Source of the DNA: Photobacterium sp. GB-56
Lineage (GTDB): Bacteria > Pseudomonadota > Gammaproteobacteria > Enterobacterales > Vibrionaceae
Length of the DNA stretch: 64,000 nt
Direction: 5' to 3'
NCBI RefSeq assembly: GCF_003026105.1
Contig: NZ_PYNW01000002.1
Location: 248,001-312,000, forward strand
Under the pieces are notes generated by a model, which was not told the DNA's origin, did no database searches, and saw only the letters and a program-made list of their open reading frames with translations. Both the position numbers and the translations under genes were made by a program. Position 1 is the stretch's first letter. Each line of letters starts with the position of its first letter. Below are positions 1-10,648 of this stretch, piece by piece.

Positions 1-1079
1 CAGAAGGTTGGAAAAACCTGATTGTTGAAAAACCATTTGGTTATGATCTAGCGTCAGCGATCTCATTAGACAAGCAAATTCATGCTTGTTTTCAAGAGCA
101 CCAAATCTACCGTATCGATCACTACTTAGGCAAAGAAACGGTACAGAACCTGCTTGTATTCCGCTTTGCAAATGGCATGTTTGAGCCGCTTTGGAATCGT
201 AACTTTATTGATTACGTTGAAATCACTGCGTCTGAATCATTAGGCGTTGAAGATCGTGGTGGCTACTACGACGGTGCCGGTGCTGTTCGAGATATGTTCC
301 AAAACCATTTGCTGCAAGTATTGGCAATGGTTGGTATGGAATCGCCTGCTGCAATTAATGCTGATTCTATCCGTGATGAAGTGGTTAAAGTGATGCAAAG
401 CTTTAAACCATTATCAGATGATGATCTTAAAAATAACTTAGTGTTGGGTCAGTACACGGAATCAGATGCTCGTGGTAAGCATTTGTTAGGTTATCGCCAA
501 GAGCCAGGTGTAGCGGAAGACTCACGTACTGAAACTTACGTTGGTATGAAAATGTTTATTCAAAACTGGCGTTGGAATGGTGTGCCATTCTACGTTCGTA
601 CAGGTAAACGACTACCAACACGTGTGACGGAAGTGGTTATTCACTTTAAGAAAACACCGCACCCAGTGTTTGGTGAAAATGCACCTGAGAACAAGCTAAT
701 TATCCGTATTCAGCCTGATGAAGGGATTCTAATGAGCTTTGGTCTTAAAAAACCAGGGGCAGGTTTTGAATCTCAAGAAGTATCAATGGACTTCCATTAC
801 GACAAGCTTGAAGAAACCCATATGCTGACAGCGTACGAACGTTTACTTCTTGATTGTATGAAGCAAGATGCAACCTTGTTTGCACGTACAGATGCTGTTC
901 GCGCTTGTTGGAAATTTGTTCAACCAATTCTTGAATACAAAGAAAACCCAGAACACTTATTTGGTTATGCCGCAGGTACGTGGGGACCAAAACAAGCTGA
1001 TGACTTACTTGCATCAAGTAATCGTGAGTGGCGTTTTCCTTGTAAGAATTTAGCAAACACTGACTATTGTGAGCTATAA
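1..1079 (+). CDS. zwf: Glucose-6-phosphate 1-dehydrogenase, 5' end missing
   Basis: Cytoplasmic enzyme oxidising glucose-6-phosphate to 6-phosphogluconolactone with NADP+, the entry step of the oxidative pentose-phosphate pathway. The open frame runs in from the left edge (first full codon at base 3), so roughly the first 130-140 residues of a family of about 490 are outside the window. The active-site block [14 protein letters not shown] is encoded around base 111, and VRTGKRLP, a conserved substrate/structural NADP region, lies near base 595. An in-frame ATG at 177 is internal and not the real start. pgl follows 2 bp after the stop and gnd after that, so the three genes form one operon. Identification is secure; only the N-terminus is unseen. 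Confidence 0.97.
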   Translation, partial: EGWKNLIVEKPFGYDLASAISLDKQIHACFQEHQIYRIDHYLGKETVQNLLVFRFANGMFEPLWNRNFIDYVEITASESLGVEDRGGYYDGAGAVRDMFQNHLLQVLAMVGMESPAAINADSIRDEVVKVMQSFKPLSDDDLKNNLVLGQYTESDARGKHLLGYRQEPGVAEDSRTETYVGMKMFIQNWRWNGVPFYVRTGKRLPTRVTEVVIHFKKTPHPVFGENAPENKLIIRIQPDEGILMSFGLKKPGAGFESQEVSMDFHYDKLEETHMLTAYERLLLDCMKQDATLFARTDAVRACWKFVQPILEYKENPEHLFGYAAGTWGPKQADDLLASSNREWRFPCKNLANTDYCEL

Positions 1080-1081
1080 GC

Positions 1082-1807
1082 ATGATTAATTATCGCGTAT
1101 TTGAAACACCGCAGGATGTTGTCGTTTCATTAGCTGACACCATGATGGCAATGAGCAAGCAGGTGAAGCCTGTCCATATATCGCTTTCTGGTGGGAGTAC
1201 ACCAAAACTGTTGTTTAAAACATTAGCGCAAGCACCTTATGCGAAAAATGTTAATTGGAGCAACTTACACTTTTGGTGGGGCGATGAGCGTTGTGTTGAG
1301 CCAACCGACCCGGAAAGTAACTTCGGTGAAGCAAACGAGTTATTGTTCCAACAAATCGATATTCCAGCTGGCAATATTCACCGTATTAAAGGTGAAGATG
1401 ATCCTGCTGTAGAAGTGGTTCGATTTGCAGAGGAAATGGATGCAGAAATTCCACTTAAAAATGGCTTACCTGCATTTGATTGGATTTTATTGGGTATGGG
1501 AACCGATGGGCATACAGCATCATTATTCCCGAACCAAACAGACTTTGACGATCCTGAGCTTTCTGTGATTGCAACACATCCAGATAGCGGTCAAAAACGC
1601 ATTTCAAAAACAGCGCGCTTACTTGAAAATGCGGATCGTATTACCTACCTGGTGTTAGGTGAAAGCAAAGCTGAAGTATTGCAAGAAATTAATAATACGC
1701 CTGCAGAAGCTCTTGCTTATCCTGCAGCGAAAATTAAAGCCGTAAATGGCAAAACAGAATGGTTTTTAGATTCAGCAGCGGCAAAACTGCTGGCGCAAGG
1801 AGAATAA
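1082..1807 (+). CDS. pgl: 6-phosphogluconolactonase
   Basis: Hydrolyses 6-phosphogluconolactone to 6-phosphogluconate in the cytoplasm, the second step of the oxidative pentose-phosphate pathway. At 241 residues it has the usual length of the DevB/SOL-type lactonase family. LSGGSTPKLLF (about residues 35-45), the WWGDERCV block and GMGTDGHTASLFP in the middle are the family's phosphate-binding and catalytic motifs. The ATG lies 2 bp after the zwf stop, and gnd begins 1 bp beyond this gene's stop, which indicates translational coupling in a zwf-pgl-gnd operon. No separate promoter is visible. Confidence 0.96.
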   Translation: MINYRVFETPQDVVVSLADTMMAMSKQVKPVHISLSGGSTPKLLFKTLAQAPYAKNVNWSNLHFWWGDERCVEPTDPESNFGEANELLFQQIDIPAGNIHRIKGEDDPAVEVVRFAEEMDAEIPLKNGLPAFDWILLGMGTDGHTASLFPNQTDFDDPELSVIATHPDSGQKRISKTARLLENADRITYLVLGESKAEVLQEINNTPAEALAYPAAKIKAVNGKTEWFLDSAAAKLLAQGE

Positions 1808-1808
1808 T

Positions 1809-3257
1809 ATGAAAGGCGATATCGGTGTAATTGGCTTGGCAGTAATGGGCCAAAACCTGATCCTAAACATGAATGACCACGGCTTTAACGTTGTTGCTTA
1901 CAACCGTACTGTAGCAAAAGTGGAAGAATTCCTTGAAGGCCCAGCAAAAGGCACAAACATCGTTGGCGCAACGTCTCTTGAAGATCTTGTTGCTAAGTTA
2001 GAAGCACCACGTAAAGTGATGCTAATGGTTCGTGCTGGTGATGTTGTTGATGCATTCATTGATCAACTAATTCCACTATTAGATGAAGGCGATATCATTA
2101 TCGACGGTGGTAACACTAACTACCCAGATACTAACCGTCGCGTAGCGCATTGCCGTGAGAAAGGCATCTACTTCATCGGTACTGGTGTCTCTGGTGGTGA
2201 AGAAGGCGCTCGTTTCGGTCCTTCAATCATGCCTGGCGGCGCAGCTGAAGCTTGGGAAGCGGTTAAGCCAATTTTCCAAGGTATCTCTGCTAAAACTGAT
2301 GCTGGTGAGCCTTGTTGTGACTGGGTTGGTAACGACGGTGCTGGTCACTTTGTTAAGATGGTTCATAACGGCATTGAATACGGTGACATGCAGCTTATCA
2401 CTGAAGCATACCAGTTCATGAAAGATGGTCTAGGTATGAGTGCTGATGAGATGCAAGCAGTATTCGCTGACTGGAACAAAACTGAGCTAGACAGCTACCT
2501 AGTTGAAATCACAGCTGATATTCTTGGCTACAAAGATGAAGATGGTGAAGCACTAGTTGAGAAGATCCTAGACACTGCTGGCCAAAAAGGTACGGGTAAG
2601 TGGACTGGTATCAACGCACTAGACCTAGGTATTCCACTAACGCTTATCTCTGAGTCTGTATTCTCTCGTTGCCTGTCTGCACTGAAAGACCAACGCGTTG
2701 AAGCTGCAACGTTATTCGGCAAGACAATCACGCCAGTTGAAGGTGATAAGCAAGAGTGGGTTGATGCACTTCGTCAAGCACTACTAGCATCTAAGATCAT
2801 CTCTTACGCGCAAGGTTTCATGCTAATGCGTGAAGCATCGAACGAAAACGGTTGGGATCTAAACTACGGTAACGTAGCACTAATGTGGCGTGGTGGTTGT
2901 ATCATCCGCTCTGCGTTCCTAGGTAACATTCGTGATGCGTATGAAGCGAACCCAGATATCGCATTCCTAGGTTCTGACGAGTACTTCAAAAACATCCTAC
3001 AAGGCAGCCTAGCAGCATGGCGTAAAGTAGCAGCGAAATCTCTAGAGTCTGGCATCCCAATGCCATGTACGATTTCTGCGCTATCTTTCCTAGACGGTTA
3101 CACAACAGCTCGTCTACCTGCTAACTTGCTTCAAGCTCAACGTGACTACTTCGGCGCTCACACTTATGAGCGTACTGACCGTCCACGTGGTGAGTTCTTC
3201 CACACAAACTGGACTGGTACAGGCGGCAACACTGCCTCTACTACTTACGACGTTTAA
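1809..3257 (+). CDS. gnd: 6-phosphogluconate dehydrogenase, decarboxylating
   Basis: Converts 6-phosphogluconate to ribulose-5-phosphate with NADP+ and release of CO2. The protein is full length at 482 residues. The N-terminal Rossmann motif GLAVMGQNLILNM (from about residue 9), GGNTNYPDT, the GTGVSGGEEGARFGPSIMPGG block (about residues 124-144) and the catalytic region FVKMVHNGIEYGD are all intact. The C-terminal tail includes the RDYFGAHTYER motif. It is the last gene of the zwf-pgl-gnd operon and is followed by a strong intrinsic terminator. Base composition and codon choice look like those of a highly expressed gene of the same genome, with no sign of transfer. Confidence 0.98.
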   Translation: MKGDIGVIGLAVMGQNLILNMNDHGFNVVAYNRTVAKVEEFLEGPAKGTNIVGATSLEDLVAKLEAPRKVMLMVRAGDVVDAFIDQLIPLLDEGDIIIDGGNTNYPDTNRRVAHCREKGIYFIGTGVSGGEEGARFGPSIMPGGAAEAWEAVKPIFQGISAKTDAGEPCCDWVGNDGAGHFVKMVHNGIEYGDMQLITEAYQFMKDGLGMSADEMQAVFADWNKTELDSYLVEITADILGYKDEDGEALVEKILDTAGQKGTGKWTGINALDLGIPLTLISESVFSRCLSALKDQRVEAATLFGKTITPVEGDKQEWVDALRQALLASKIISYAQGFMLMREASNENGWDLNYGNVALMWRGGCIIRSAFLGNIRDAYEANPDIAFLGSDEYFKNILQGSLAAWRKVAAKSLESGIPMPCTISALSFLDGYTTARLPANLLQAQRDYFGAHTYERTDRPRGEFFHTNWTGTGGNTASTTYDV

Positions 3258-3275
3258 TACCTAAATAACGTAAGC

Positions 3276-3305
3276 AAAAAAACCACCGTTCGCGGTGGTT
3301 TTTTT
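3276..3305 (+). terminator. Intrinsic terminator after gnd
   Basis: An 8-bp GC-rich stem (AACCACCG paired with CGGTGGTT) with a TTCG tetraloop is followed by a run of T. It starts about 20 bp after the gnd stop codon and should end the zwf-pgl-gnd transcript. Confidence 0.93.
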
Positions 3306-3403
3306 ATATCTGATTTTTAAGTGTATGTTTTTTTTGTTCTTTTTTTATTTGAACTAATGATATTGATAGCTTAGTCTGAAATCGGATTTCATTGAAAGGG
3401 GAT

Positions 3404-3553
3404 ATGGATCACTTTTACCATCTCGAAACAACAAGTAAAGAGATTGGGGGTGTTGAAGAATATGTTTCAGAAAGTATAGACAGGAATAAACAGTACGCTA
3501 TCTGTTCACTGCTGCTGATGACTGTCTATGTTCTACTTAACTTGAAAGTTTAG
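3404..3553 (+). CDS. Putative 49-residue single-pass membrane peptide
   Basis: A short ATG-to-TAG frame encodes a polar N-terminal half (starting MDHFYHLETT) and a hydrophobic C-terminal segment (AICSLLLMTVYVLLNL) that could span the membrane once. A GGGG stretch lies only 2 bp before the ATG, so ribosome-site spacing is shorter than ideal. It sits between the gnd terminator and the gene at 3588, which starts 34 bp downstream on the same strand, so the two may share a transcript. I do not recognise the family. The polar-then-hydrophobic layout argues for a real gene, but the short length keeps confidence low. Confidence 0.4.
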   Translation: MDHFYHLETTSKEIGGVEEYVSESIDRNKQYAICSLLLMTVYVLLNLKV

Positions 3554-3587
3554 CTTTAAACTTTTATGGCTATGAGACTAGGACGCT

Positions 3588-4745
3588 ATGAAAATATTAA
3601 AAAAAACAGGACTTACTCTTTTTGTTTTACTCTCGTCTGGTTCTGTATTTTCTGCTGATGACTCATCATTTTGGAATCAAGAACTCACGAATTTGATGAG
3701 AAGCTCAAAAGAAAATACGTTTGCAAACTGGAGTAATGATCCTTCCATTCAAGTTGGTGCTATTGGTTATTTAAACGATCTCACCGGTGAATTTACTTTA
3801 GTTAGTACAGATATGGTTGATGACCCTGTTTATTTTCTGACTAAACGTAAAGATGAAAAATGGGAGTTCTCATCAAAAAACACATCTAAAAATAGTGGTG
3901 AAGTAAAAGTTGACGGTGGGTACTTAGATCCAAACTCAGGGGTTAAAGTAGACGTTGGAATGGAACACTCTTGGGTTTTTTCAAAAGCGAAAAGTTTAGC
4001 TGCGACGTATATTATTGCGGTAGAAGCATATACTAATAACCCTTATGGTTTAGTTGCTGATAAATGGGATATTATAAAAAGTGCAGCCGAAAAAACACCG
4101 TATATTGACCATGACACCGGAGATATATCTCAAGGGTTTGGCTATATCAGTGGGGTAAAATGGGCAAGTCGTGGTGTTGCTATTGCAAGCAACGATGACG
4201 AAGGTCAGTACAGTATCGTAACCTCGGTGAATGTGGCCTCACCAAAGAAAGATCAAATAGGTCTTACTCCAAAATTAATTTCTGAAAAAGGCAGTAATTC
4301 TGTTACTGCAACTAAATTCCCAGCAACAAGAGATGAAATCGGTGATCTGGTTCCTGTTGCTTTTACGTTTACTTCAATTGACGGTAAACGTCCAATCAAT
4401 AATTGGACTCAACCAATTAATCAGTTAGAACTCATCATCAATAGTAAGCCCGGTAGTACGTATATAACCAAGTGGCAATTAGCATATAAGACAGTAACGA
4501 ATAAAAATATTCAGCACAAATCTGGTGCCTTCCCTGCACCACAAAGTGCTTCAGTTTATTTGCCTAAAGATGCCGTAGATGTTCAGTTATCTATTAAGTT
4601 ACCCGGTGTTTTTTCAAGTAATAGATGTGAAGTCGTTTGGAAAGATTCTATTAATCAGTGGAATAAAGGTAAAAAAGAAGTTCAGACGTACGGTATATGG
4701 CCTGCAAATGCATGGTGTACAGAGCTGAAATCTTCTATTGGATAA
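3588..4745 (+). CDS. Exported protein of unknown function
   Basis: A 385-residue protein with a clear Sec signal peptide: basic start MKILKK, a hydrophobic core and likely cleavage after VFSA near residue 23. The mature part is rich in Asn, Ser, Lys and Trp. It has no motif I can assign and only two cysteines, both near the C-terminus (in NRCEVVW and NAWCTEL), which could form a disulfide. It is not obviously an enzyme; a secreted or periplasmic all-beta protein is an impression from the composition. It is preceded on the same strand by a small putative membrane peptide and ends in its own terminator. The adjacent tor operon converges on it and is unrelated in orientation. Confidence 0.8.
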   Translation: MKILKKTGLTLFVLLSSGSVFSADDSSFWNQELTNLMRSSKENTFANWSNDPSIQVGAIGYLNDLTGEFTLVSTDMVDDPVYFLTKRKDEKWEFSSKNTSKNSGEVKVDGGYLDPNSGVKVDVGMEHSWVFSKAKSLAATYIIAVEAYTNNPYGLVADKWDIIKSAAEKTPYIDHDTGDISQGFGYISGVKWASRGVAIASNDDEGQYSIVTSVNVASPKKDQIGLTPKLISEKGSNSVTATKFPATRDEIGDLVPVAFTFTSIDGKRPINNWTQPINQLELIINSKPGSTYITKWQLAYKTVTNKNIQHKSGAFPAPQSASVYLPKDAVDVQLSIKLPGVFSSNRCEVVWKDSINQWNKGKKEVQTYGIWPANAWCTELKSSIG

Positions 4746-4756
4746 GATGCTGCTAT

Positions 4757-4784
4757 GACCCGCCCTAAGCTGACGGGTCTTTTT
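4757..4784 (+). terminator. Intrinsic terminator after the exported protein gene
   Basis: The stem GACCCG/CGGGTC with an 11-base loop is followed by TTTTT and begins 11 bp after the stop codon of the gene ending at 4745. Confidence 0.85.
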
Positions 4785-4974
4785 GTAGTGTTGCCTTTTT
4801 TCTTCTTTACTATTACTCATTACAAAATAACAACGTCACTTATTTACCGCTTTATCCGATAGAGCCTCTCAAAATGCCCGTTATACTACCTGAATTGAAT
4901 AAACCATGACTGCGTTGTTTTTCTCTTTCAAGAATAAGTATCCCCAATAGTAACGTTTTACCAAATTTTAGAGT

Positions 4975-5004
4975 AAAAAAAGCCCTAACAGACAGTTAGG
5001 GCTT
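4975..5004 (-). terminator. Intrinsic terminator after torA
   Basis: Inverted repeat AAGCCCTAAC/GTTAGGGCTT with a 5-base loop. Read on the minus strand it is followed by a T run and lies about 25 bp beyond the torA stop. Confidence 0.88.
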
Positions 5005-5029
5005 AATATTATTCAGACACTAATTTTAA

Positions 5030-7498
5030 TTAGCTGACTTCAATTGGACCACCGAACGAGGTGACAGGTGGCAGTTCACCTTTAAACTTCTCGAAGTTCA
5101 CAATACAGGTTTGTGCGCTTGTTGCCTGCGCAAGTTCAGAAGATGGAATATCCATAGTTAGTGTATTTGGATCGCCATAAGTGTCGATCGAACCAATTTT
5201 TTCGTTAAGAGGGCCATACCATGCCCCTTCTTCGATACGAACAATACCGCGAGGGTAGCTGTCAGTCAGCACTGCACCCGCTAATAGCTGTCCACGGTCG
5301 TTAAATACACGTACCACATCACCATCTTTGACGCCTTTTTCAGCCGCATCTTGAGGGTTAATGTAAATAGGTTCACGACCTTGTACAGTGTAAGTTGCAC
5401 GGAACTCTTCCGATTCACACATTTGTGAGTGCAAACGCTTATCTGGGTGACAAGACTGCAGCCAGAACGGGTGTTTATCAGAGCCCGGACCACCGTGAGA
5501 ACGTTCTGTTTTTTCAAACCACATTGGGTGTTCTTGACAGTGTTCGTATTTGTAACGGCCAATCTTACGGCTGGTGATTTCAATAAAGCCTGATGGTGTA
5601 CCTAGCGCGTTAATTTCAGGATCTTGACGGAAGTCAGCATGACGTACCCAAGGCTTACCTGTACCAAAGTCTAAGAAACCTTGTTGCCAGAATACATCAA
5701 ACTCAGGCATATCAAACTTACCCTTGTTCGCTTTACGACAATCATTATAAAGCATACTAACCCATTGCATTTCATCCATACCACGGGTGTATTCGTTGTT
5801 TTTACCAAAGCGACGTGTCAGCTCTGTAAAGATCTCAAAGTCAGTTTTAGATTGGTAAAGCGGATCAACCAGTTTATGCATAGCCAGTAAACCACGACCA
5901 CTGTATGAACCCATAACATCAATATCATTTCGTTCAAACTGGGTACATGCTGGCAGCACAATATCTGAGAAACGACAGGTGGCCGTCCAAGCAAAATCAA
6001 TCGTTACAACGGTTTGTAGCTTTTGGAACGCTTTCTTCATACGGTTACGATCTTGGTGGTGATGCCAAGGGTTGTTACCACTGATCACCATCATTTTGTA
6101 ATCAGGAAGAATAACTTTTGAACCATTGTATTTAATTTCTTTGCCCGGCTCTAAAATACAGTCAACGAAACGTGCAACAGGGATAGTGCGGCTGTAACCG
6201 TTAAAATCATTGTTATCCCATTTCGGCTTTTGACCTTCATCGACGTTACGAGGGAAGCCACCTGGTGCAGCAAAGCCTGTTGAAGGTACACCGATACCAG
6301 AGTAGTGGTGACCATATGAAATACCACCGCCAGGCAAACCGATTTGACCAACCATCGCGGCAATAACCGCACCCATCCAGTATGGCTGCTCACCGTGCTC
6401 TTGACGTTGAATACACCAACCAAACAGAATTTGAGTACGCTCTTTAACCAGCATACGAGCAAAATCTTTAATTTGATCGGCTGGTACGCCACAGATCTCA
6501 GCAGCCCACCCAGGGGTTTTCTCAACGCGATCTTTGGTTTCACCTTTTACGTAACCAATGAACTCATCGAAACCAAGGCAGTACATCTTGATGAACTCTT
6601 TATCGTAAAGGTTCTCGTTGTACAGGGTATGCGCCACACCTAACATAAATGCCACATCGGTTTGTGGATTAATGTATAGGTGTTTGTTGTTTAGGTAACG
6701 TTGGGTCTTATTCTTAACCGGATCAACAGAGATCACATTGATCTCACCGTTATCAACTTTCTCTTTTAGTTTCGCTAAGTATGGGAAAGATTCGTGGGTT
6801 TCACAGTTCCAGCCCACCTGCAGGTTTTTCACCGGATCGTTTGCCCATAGCACCACATTTTTACTGTGATCAAGGATTTCAGACCAAGAAGTACCTTGTG
6901 CGTAAACTTCTGTTGAGCCGAGCACGTATGGCATGATGGTTTGACCAGCACCTGTTGAGTAGTCGCCTACTTTAGTGATGTAGTTACCATGCATACCCAC
7001 AGCACGTTGCATGTGGCTGGTACAGCTGTGGAACTGACCCGTTTGACGCCAACCCGTTTGGCCTGCATGCAATGCCCATGGACCGTAATCTTTTTGAATA
7101 CGTTCCAGTTCACGGTAGAACAAATCTAATGCTTCATCCCATGTAACACGGATAAAACGGTTATTACCGCGAGTTTCACCACTAAATTTGTGTTTCTTCA
7201 GCCAATCTAAACGCACCATAGGGTAGCGTACACGTGATGGATTGTAGATTACGCCCTTAATGCCTTTTAGCATTTCGGTTGGGTTTTTATCTATTTCAAT
7301 CGCTTCGATTTCTTGTACTTTACCGGCATAGATATGGGCGCGGAAAGCGCCCCAGTGTGAGCCGGAGTAACGCCATGTACCTTGACCAATTTGATCGTCT
7401 GCAAACACTTTTGATGATGCGAGTAGGCTAGGACCGATAACAGAAGCAGCACTTGTTGTTGCAAGGCCTTTAAGAAAACTTCTTCTTGATACAGACAT
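5030..7498 (-). CDS. torA: Periplasmic trimethylamine-N-oxide reductase, molybdenum subunit
   Basis: Terminal reductase of TMAO respiration, reducing TMAO to trimethylamine in the periplasm with bis-MGD molybdenum cofactor. The 822-residue length matches the family. The N-terminus has a twin-arginine signal (SRRSFLK followed by an Ala-rich stretch), so the folded enzyme is exported by Tat. GDYSTGAGQ (about residues 178-186) holds the serine expected to ligate molybdenum, by analogy with DMSO/TMAO reductases. The C-terminal dinucleotide-binding half is complete. It lies 23 bp downstream of torC, its electron donor. No torD chaperone gene follows in the operon, and the neighbour beyond the terminator is unrelated and convergent. 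Confidence 0.97.
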   Translation of the reverse strand: MSVSRRSFLKGLATTSAASVIGPSLLASSKVFADDQIGQGTWRYSGSHWGAFRAHIYAGKVQEIEAIEIDKNPTEMLKGIKGVIYNPSRVRYPMVRLDWLKKHKFSGETRGNNRFIRVTWDEALDLFYRELERIQKDYGPWALHAGQTGWRQTGQFHSCTSHMQRAVGMHGNYITKVGDYSTGAGQTIMPYVLGSTEVYAQGTSWSEILDHSKNVVLWANDPVKNLQVGWNCETHESFPYLAKLKEKVDNGEINVISVDPVKNKTQRYLNNKHLYINPQTDVAFMLGVAHTLYNENLYDKEFIKMYCLGFDEFIGYVKGETKDRVEKTPGWAAEICGVPADQIKDFARMLVKERTQILFGWCIQRQEHGEQPYWMGAVIAAMVGQIGLPGGGISYGHHYSGIGVPSTGFAAPGGFPRNVDEGQKPKWDNNDFNGYSRTIPVARFVDCILEPGKEIKYNGSKVILPDYKMMVISGNNPWHHHQDRNRMKKAFQKLQTVVTIDFAWTATCRFSDIVLPACTQFERNDIDVMGSYSGRGLLAMHKLVDPLYQSKTDFEIFTELTRRFGKNNEYTRGMDEMQWVSMLYNDCRKANKGKFDMPEFDVFWQQGFLDFGTGKPWVRHADFRQDPEINALGTPSGFIEITSRKIGRYKYEHCQEHPMWFEKTERSHGGPGSDKHPFWLQSCHPDKRLHSQMCESEEFRATYTVQGREPIYINPQDAAEKGVKDGDVVRVFNDRGQLLAGAVLTDSYPRGIVRIEEGAWYGPLNEKIGSIDTYGDPNTLTMDIPSSELAQATSAQTCIVNFEKFKGELPPVTSFGGPIEVS

Positions 7499-7521
7499 AT
7501 TTATTTTAACTCCATCAATAC

Positions 7522-8700
7522 TTAGTGTTGTGCGTCAGAAAAATCAGAAGAGTGCTTCTGAAGGTATTTACGCACTACGGCTTCACTATCACGGTCAAAG
7601 TTAACGAACGCTAACATACCGTTGAACATTCCAGGCCAAGTATTGGCATCGAAGTGGCTTTCAGCAGGTTGAGTGTGACAAACTGAACAGTTAGTGGTGT
7701 AAGCTGATTTCGCTTTTTCCCAAACTGGCGTGATGTCATTAACAAGCGAGTCTTTTGGCATCCAGACTTTTGCTGTTACACGTTGCCAAGGAAGACCTGT
7801 TAGGTCATCAACTTTCTCTTCATATTTATCAACAACCTTGTCGTTTTGTGCAGATTCTTTTAGGAGCGATGCAACAGGAATGTTCATACCGAAGTCTTCT
7901 TGAATCACTCGGCCATAGCCCTTGTCTTTACGCCAGCCTGCAATTTCAACTTCAACTGCGTTGTCAGTTTCATCGATCACTTTTACGCCAGAAGCAGGGT
8001 TTAATAGGCCAGCTTCTACCTTCATATCTTTATCTTCATAAACAGGAAGGAAACGTACGCTATACACTTCTTCGCCTTTGTTGTACTTAGTATCGTGAGA
8101 TAGCTGTACTAACTCAGATATCATGCCACCACTGGTATCCATATCTTTCGGTAAGTGGTGAGCAATACCTTTGTGACAATCTACACAGCTTTGATCACGC
8201 TCTGCTGCATTCTTCATTTGAACGCGAGCAACAGGAGACATCTTAGTGAAGTCCATTCCTTTATAGTCATGGCAATCTCGACATTCTTGAGAACCATTCG
8301 CTTTAAAGCGTTCCCACTCATGTTGAGCCAGTACAATGCGGCGGTCTTCAAATTTTTCAGGGGTATCAATGAAGCCAGCTACGTGGGCGAAGACTTCTTT
8401 ACTTGCTTGAATTTTACGCGCGATTTTATCTGTCCAGTCGTGTGGAACGTGACAGTCAGGACAAGTTGCACGAACACCAGAACGGTTTTTGTCATGAATA
8501 GTGTTGGCGTATTCAGGTGCAACGTTGTCAGCGTGGCAACTAACACAGAACTCTTCGGTATTGGTTGCTTCTAGTGCAGTATTAAAACCACCCCAGAAAA
8601 TAACGCCAGCAATAAAGCCACCAAGGGTTAGTACACCTAGGCTAATATGAACGCTTGGACGTGATAGGGTCTGCCAAGCTTTAAGCAAAAATGATTTCAT
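7522..8700 (-). CDS. torC: Pentaheme c-type cytochrome of the TMAO reductase system
   Basis: Membrane-anchored NapC/NirT-family cytochrome that takes electrons from quinol and passes them to TorA. The 392-residue protein has an N-terminal transmembrane anchor (about residues 17-38). Five CxxCH heme sites are visible: CVSCH, CPDCH, CRDCH and CVDCH in the NapC-like domain, and CSVCH in the separate C-terminal domain. This is the pentaheme arrangement of TorC rather than the tetraheme NapC. It lies between torE (43 bp upstream) and torA (23 bp downstream), forming a torECA operon on the minus strand. Confidence 0.97.
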   Translation of the reverse strand: MKSFLLKAWQTLSRPSVHISLGVLTLGGFIAGVIFWGGFNTALEATNTEEFCVSCHADNVAPEYANTIHDKNRSGVRATCPDCHVPHDWTDKIARKIQASKEVFAHVAGFIDTPEKFEDRRIVLAQHEWERFKANGSQECRDCHDYKGMDFTKMSPVARVQMKNAAERDQSCVDCHKGIAHHLPKDMDTSGGMISELVQLSHDTKYNKGEEVYSVRFLPVYEDKDMKVEAGLLNPASGVKVIDETDNAVEVEIAGWRKDKGYGRVIQEDFGMNIPVASLLKESAQNDKVVDKYEEKVDDLTGLPWQRVTAKVWMPKDSLVNDITPVWEKAKSAYTTNCSVCHTQPAESHFDANTWPGMFNGMLAFVNFDRDSEAVVRKYLQKHSSDFSDAQH

Positions 8701-8742
8701 TATAGATTCTCTTATATGATGCTAACGGTGATTAATTAGGGA

Positions 8743-8919
8743 TTAACCGCCATGTCCTGGTGGACCAAATACGAAGAGTTGAAGCATCCAAACGGTAAAG
8801 CCGTAGCCCCCGACAAAAATGACGCTGAGAATTGGAAATAAAAAGACGACGATAAAAATGAACATCTTCCATTCTCGGCTACGAGTTTGCTTGGTTTCTT
8901 GATCAGTCGCACTGCTCAT
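8743..8919 (-). CDS. torE: Small membrane protein of the TMAO respiration operon
   Basis: A 58-residue protein with a polar N-terminus (MSSATDQETKQTRSREW), a hydrophobic segment (about residues 19-51) and the tail FGPPGHGG. This matches the TorE/NapE type of small membrane protein encoded ahead of torCA in Vibrio and Shewanella relatives; its molecular role is not settled. A strong ribosome site (GGAGG) lies 5 bases before the ATG. It heads the torE-torC-torA operon. Its short length makes it easy to miss in annotation. Confidence 0.88.
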   Translation of the reverse strand: MSSATDQETKQTRSREWKMFIFIVVFLFPILSVIFVGGYGFTVWMLQLFVFGPPGHGG

Positions 8920-9030
8920 ACAACCTCCTAATTTGTAAAAATGAGTAGTTATAAATATTTTTATTAAATCTATTTATATTGCGATCATAAATTAACCACT
9001 ACATGCAGTTCAATTAATACTTTAGAGTTA

Positions 9031-9072
9031 ACCCTATGTTTTACAGTGTTTTTTGATTTTGACCCTATGCTG
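9031..9072. promoter_or_regulatory. Direct repeat upstream of torECA, candidate regulator sites
   Basis: The octamer ACCCTATG occurs at 9031-9038 and again at 9062-9069, exactly 31 bp apart (about three helical turns), both in the same orientation and flanked by similar AT-rich sequence. It lies about 110-150 bp before the torE start. Same-face repeats in the control region of an inducible respiratory operon suggest binding sites for a response regulator such as TorR. The repeats do not match the E. coli tor-box sequence as I recall it, so the regulator is unassigned. The rest of 8930-9290 shows no gene. Confidence 0.4.
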
Positions 9073-9290
9073 TAATAATAAAAGACATAATAAGTAGAAA
9101 AATTAAAATTTATGACAGTATGTTTTAATTTAAAGGAGGGGGATTATTCGTGATTGTATTATTGGTTGTTTGATTGTAATAAAATAAAAGTAAAGTTGTA
9201 TTAATCGTTATTTGAATGTGTAGGTGTAATTGTGTTATAGCAATTAATTGCTGCTTAAAATATGAATAGCATGAATAACATTACTGATGA

Positions 9291-9322
9291 AAAAATAGGC
9301 ATTATATGAATGCCTATTTTTT
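9291..9322 (-). terminator. Intrinsic terminator after purC
   Basis: Inverted repeat AAAAATAGGCAT/ATGCCTATTTTT with a 7-base loop, starting about 25 bp beyond the purC stop. Read on the minus strand the stem runs into a T tract. Confidence 0.88.
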
Positions 9323-9346
9323 ATTGATAATTACAACGCTTAAGCT

Positions 9347-10450
9347 TTAATCAATAAGCTGATAGTGATTACGTAAAATATTAATAATTTCAGCTTTAGG
9401 GTTTTTGCTTAATGTGATCTTTTTTCCGGTGATTTTTTCGGCAATACCCGTATAAACACGCGATATTTGCATGAGTACTTCTTGTGGTAACTCGTTGTCA
9501 CGAGCAAGAGCAAAGCGTTCTTCCATGCGATCTTTATTTAATAAAATATCGGGCTCTGGAAAAGTGTTAAGTAGTACTTGGCGAAAATCTTCTTTTGAGT
9601 TTTCGACGATTTGACCGTCGCGGTAAGCTGCGCCATCCCAGATACGAGAAGAATCGGGTGTTCCCACCTCATCCATATAAATGAGTTTTTCGTTACCACT
9701 AGCATCTGTTACATAGCCAAACTCAAATTTGGTATCAACAAAGATTTGATCAATATTTGCGAGTGCATTACTGATAACATTAAATCCTTCTGCCAATAAC
9801 TTTTCATACTGGGTAATGTCATCAGTATTGCGGAAGTTGAATGCAGCGAAATTATTGACGAGATCATCACGAGTGACATTGACATCATCTGCTTCAGGAA
9901 CATTCGGAATGCCTGTTAGAATACCTTTGGTTGATGGTGTCATGAGTAGTTCAGGGAGCTTTTGATCTTTTTCTAGCCCTTCAGGTAATTCTATACCGCA
10001 GAAATGACGTTCACCTTTGCTGTATGCACGCCACATTGAACCGGTAATGTATTGGCGACAAATAGCTTCAACCATCACAGGTTTTGCTTTTTGTACAATC
10101 CAAACAAAAGGGTGGGGGATATCAAGGATATGGCTATCCGCTAATCCATTATCTTTAAATAATTGAAACCAGTGATTAGATATCGCATTTAACGCAGCAC
10201 CTTTCCCTGGGACTCCTTTAAGCCCTCCTTCACCGTGCCAGATACAATCAAAAGCAGAAATACGGTCGCTGATCACCATAATAGCGAGCGGTGCGTCGGG
10301 TTGAACGTTATAGCCTTTTTCTTTAATCAAACGTTGACTGTCAGCTTCTGTAAGCCAGTAAACAGAGCGTACCTTACCGCTATGAACGGGTTTATCAGTA
10401 CGGATAGGGAGATCATCATTAACAGCTAAAACTTGATCGGCAAGGCTCAT
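9347..10450 (-). CDS. purC: Phosphoribosylaminoimidazole-succinocarboxamide synthase
   Basis: Joins CAIR and aspartate with ATP to make SAICAR in purine synthesis. Starting at the second Met ([15 protein letters not shown]) gives 367 residues, the size of the long PurC form known in Vibrio; the frame extends 6 codons further upstream to 10468, but an AGGA ribosome site 8 bases before the ATG at 10450 favours the shorter start. GKVRSVYWL near the N-terminus is the nucleotide-binding loop. FEFG and [10 protein letters not shown] in the centre are the family signatures. It is a stand-alone gene with its own terminator. Confidence 0.96.
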   Translation of the reverse strand: MSLADQVLAVNDDLPIRTDKPVHSGKVRSVYWLTEADSQRLIKEKGYNVQPDAPLAIMVISDRISAFDCIWHGEGGLKGVPGKGAALNAISNHWFQLFKDNGLADSHILDIPHPFVWIVQKAKPVMVEAICRQYITGSMWRAYSKGERHFCGIELPEGLEKDQKLPELLMTPSTKGILTGIPNVPEADDVNVTRDDLVNNFAAFNFRNTDDITQYEKLLAEGFNVISNALANIDQIFVDTKFEFGYVTDASGNEKLIYMDEVGTPDSSRIWDGAAYRDGQIVENSKEDFRQVLLNTFPEPDILLNKDRMEERFALARDNELPQEVLMQISRVYTGIAEKITGKKITLSKNPKAEIINILRNHYQLID

Positions 10451-10604
10451 CGTGAAAGTCCTATTCAAAGATTACGCAGAAATGCAGAAGGATAATGACA
10501 TGAATAAAATCACATCGTTATCAATCATCGTAATCGCATAATACAAGGTTAAGTAAGTCACTGCCAGTAAAATAGCAAACGTTTGCCTTTGGTTTGATTA
10601 AAAC

Positions 10605-10640
10605 AAAAAAGGCGATAGACATTGGAATGTTTATCGCCTT
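10605..10640 (-). terminator. Intrinsic terminator after the YdjM-like gene
   Basis: Stem AAGGCGATA/TATCGCCTT with an inner ACATT/AATGT pairing. On the minus strand it is followed by TTTTTTG, just beyond the stop at 10649. Confidence 0.85.
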
Positions 10641-10648
10641 GGCTATGT

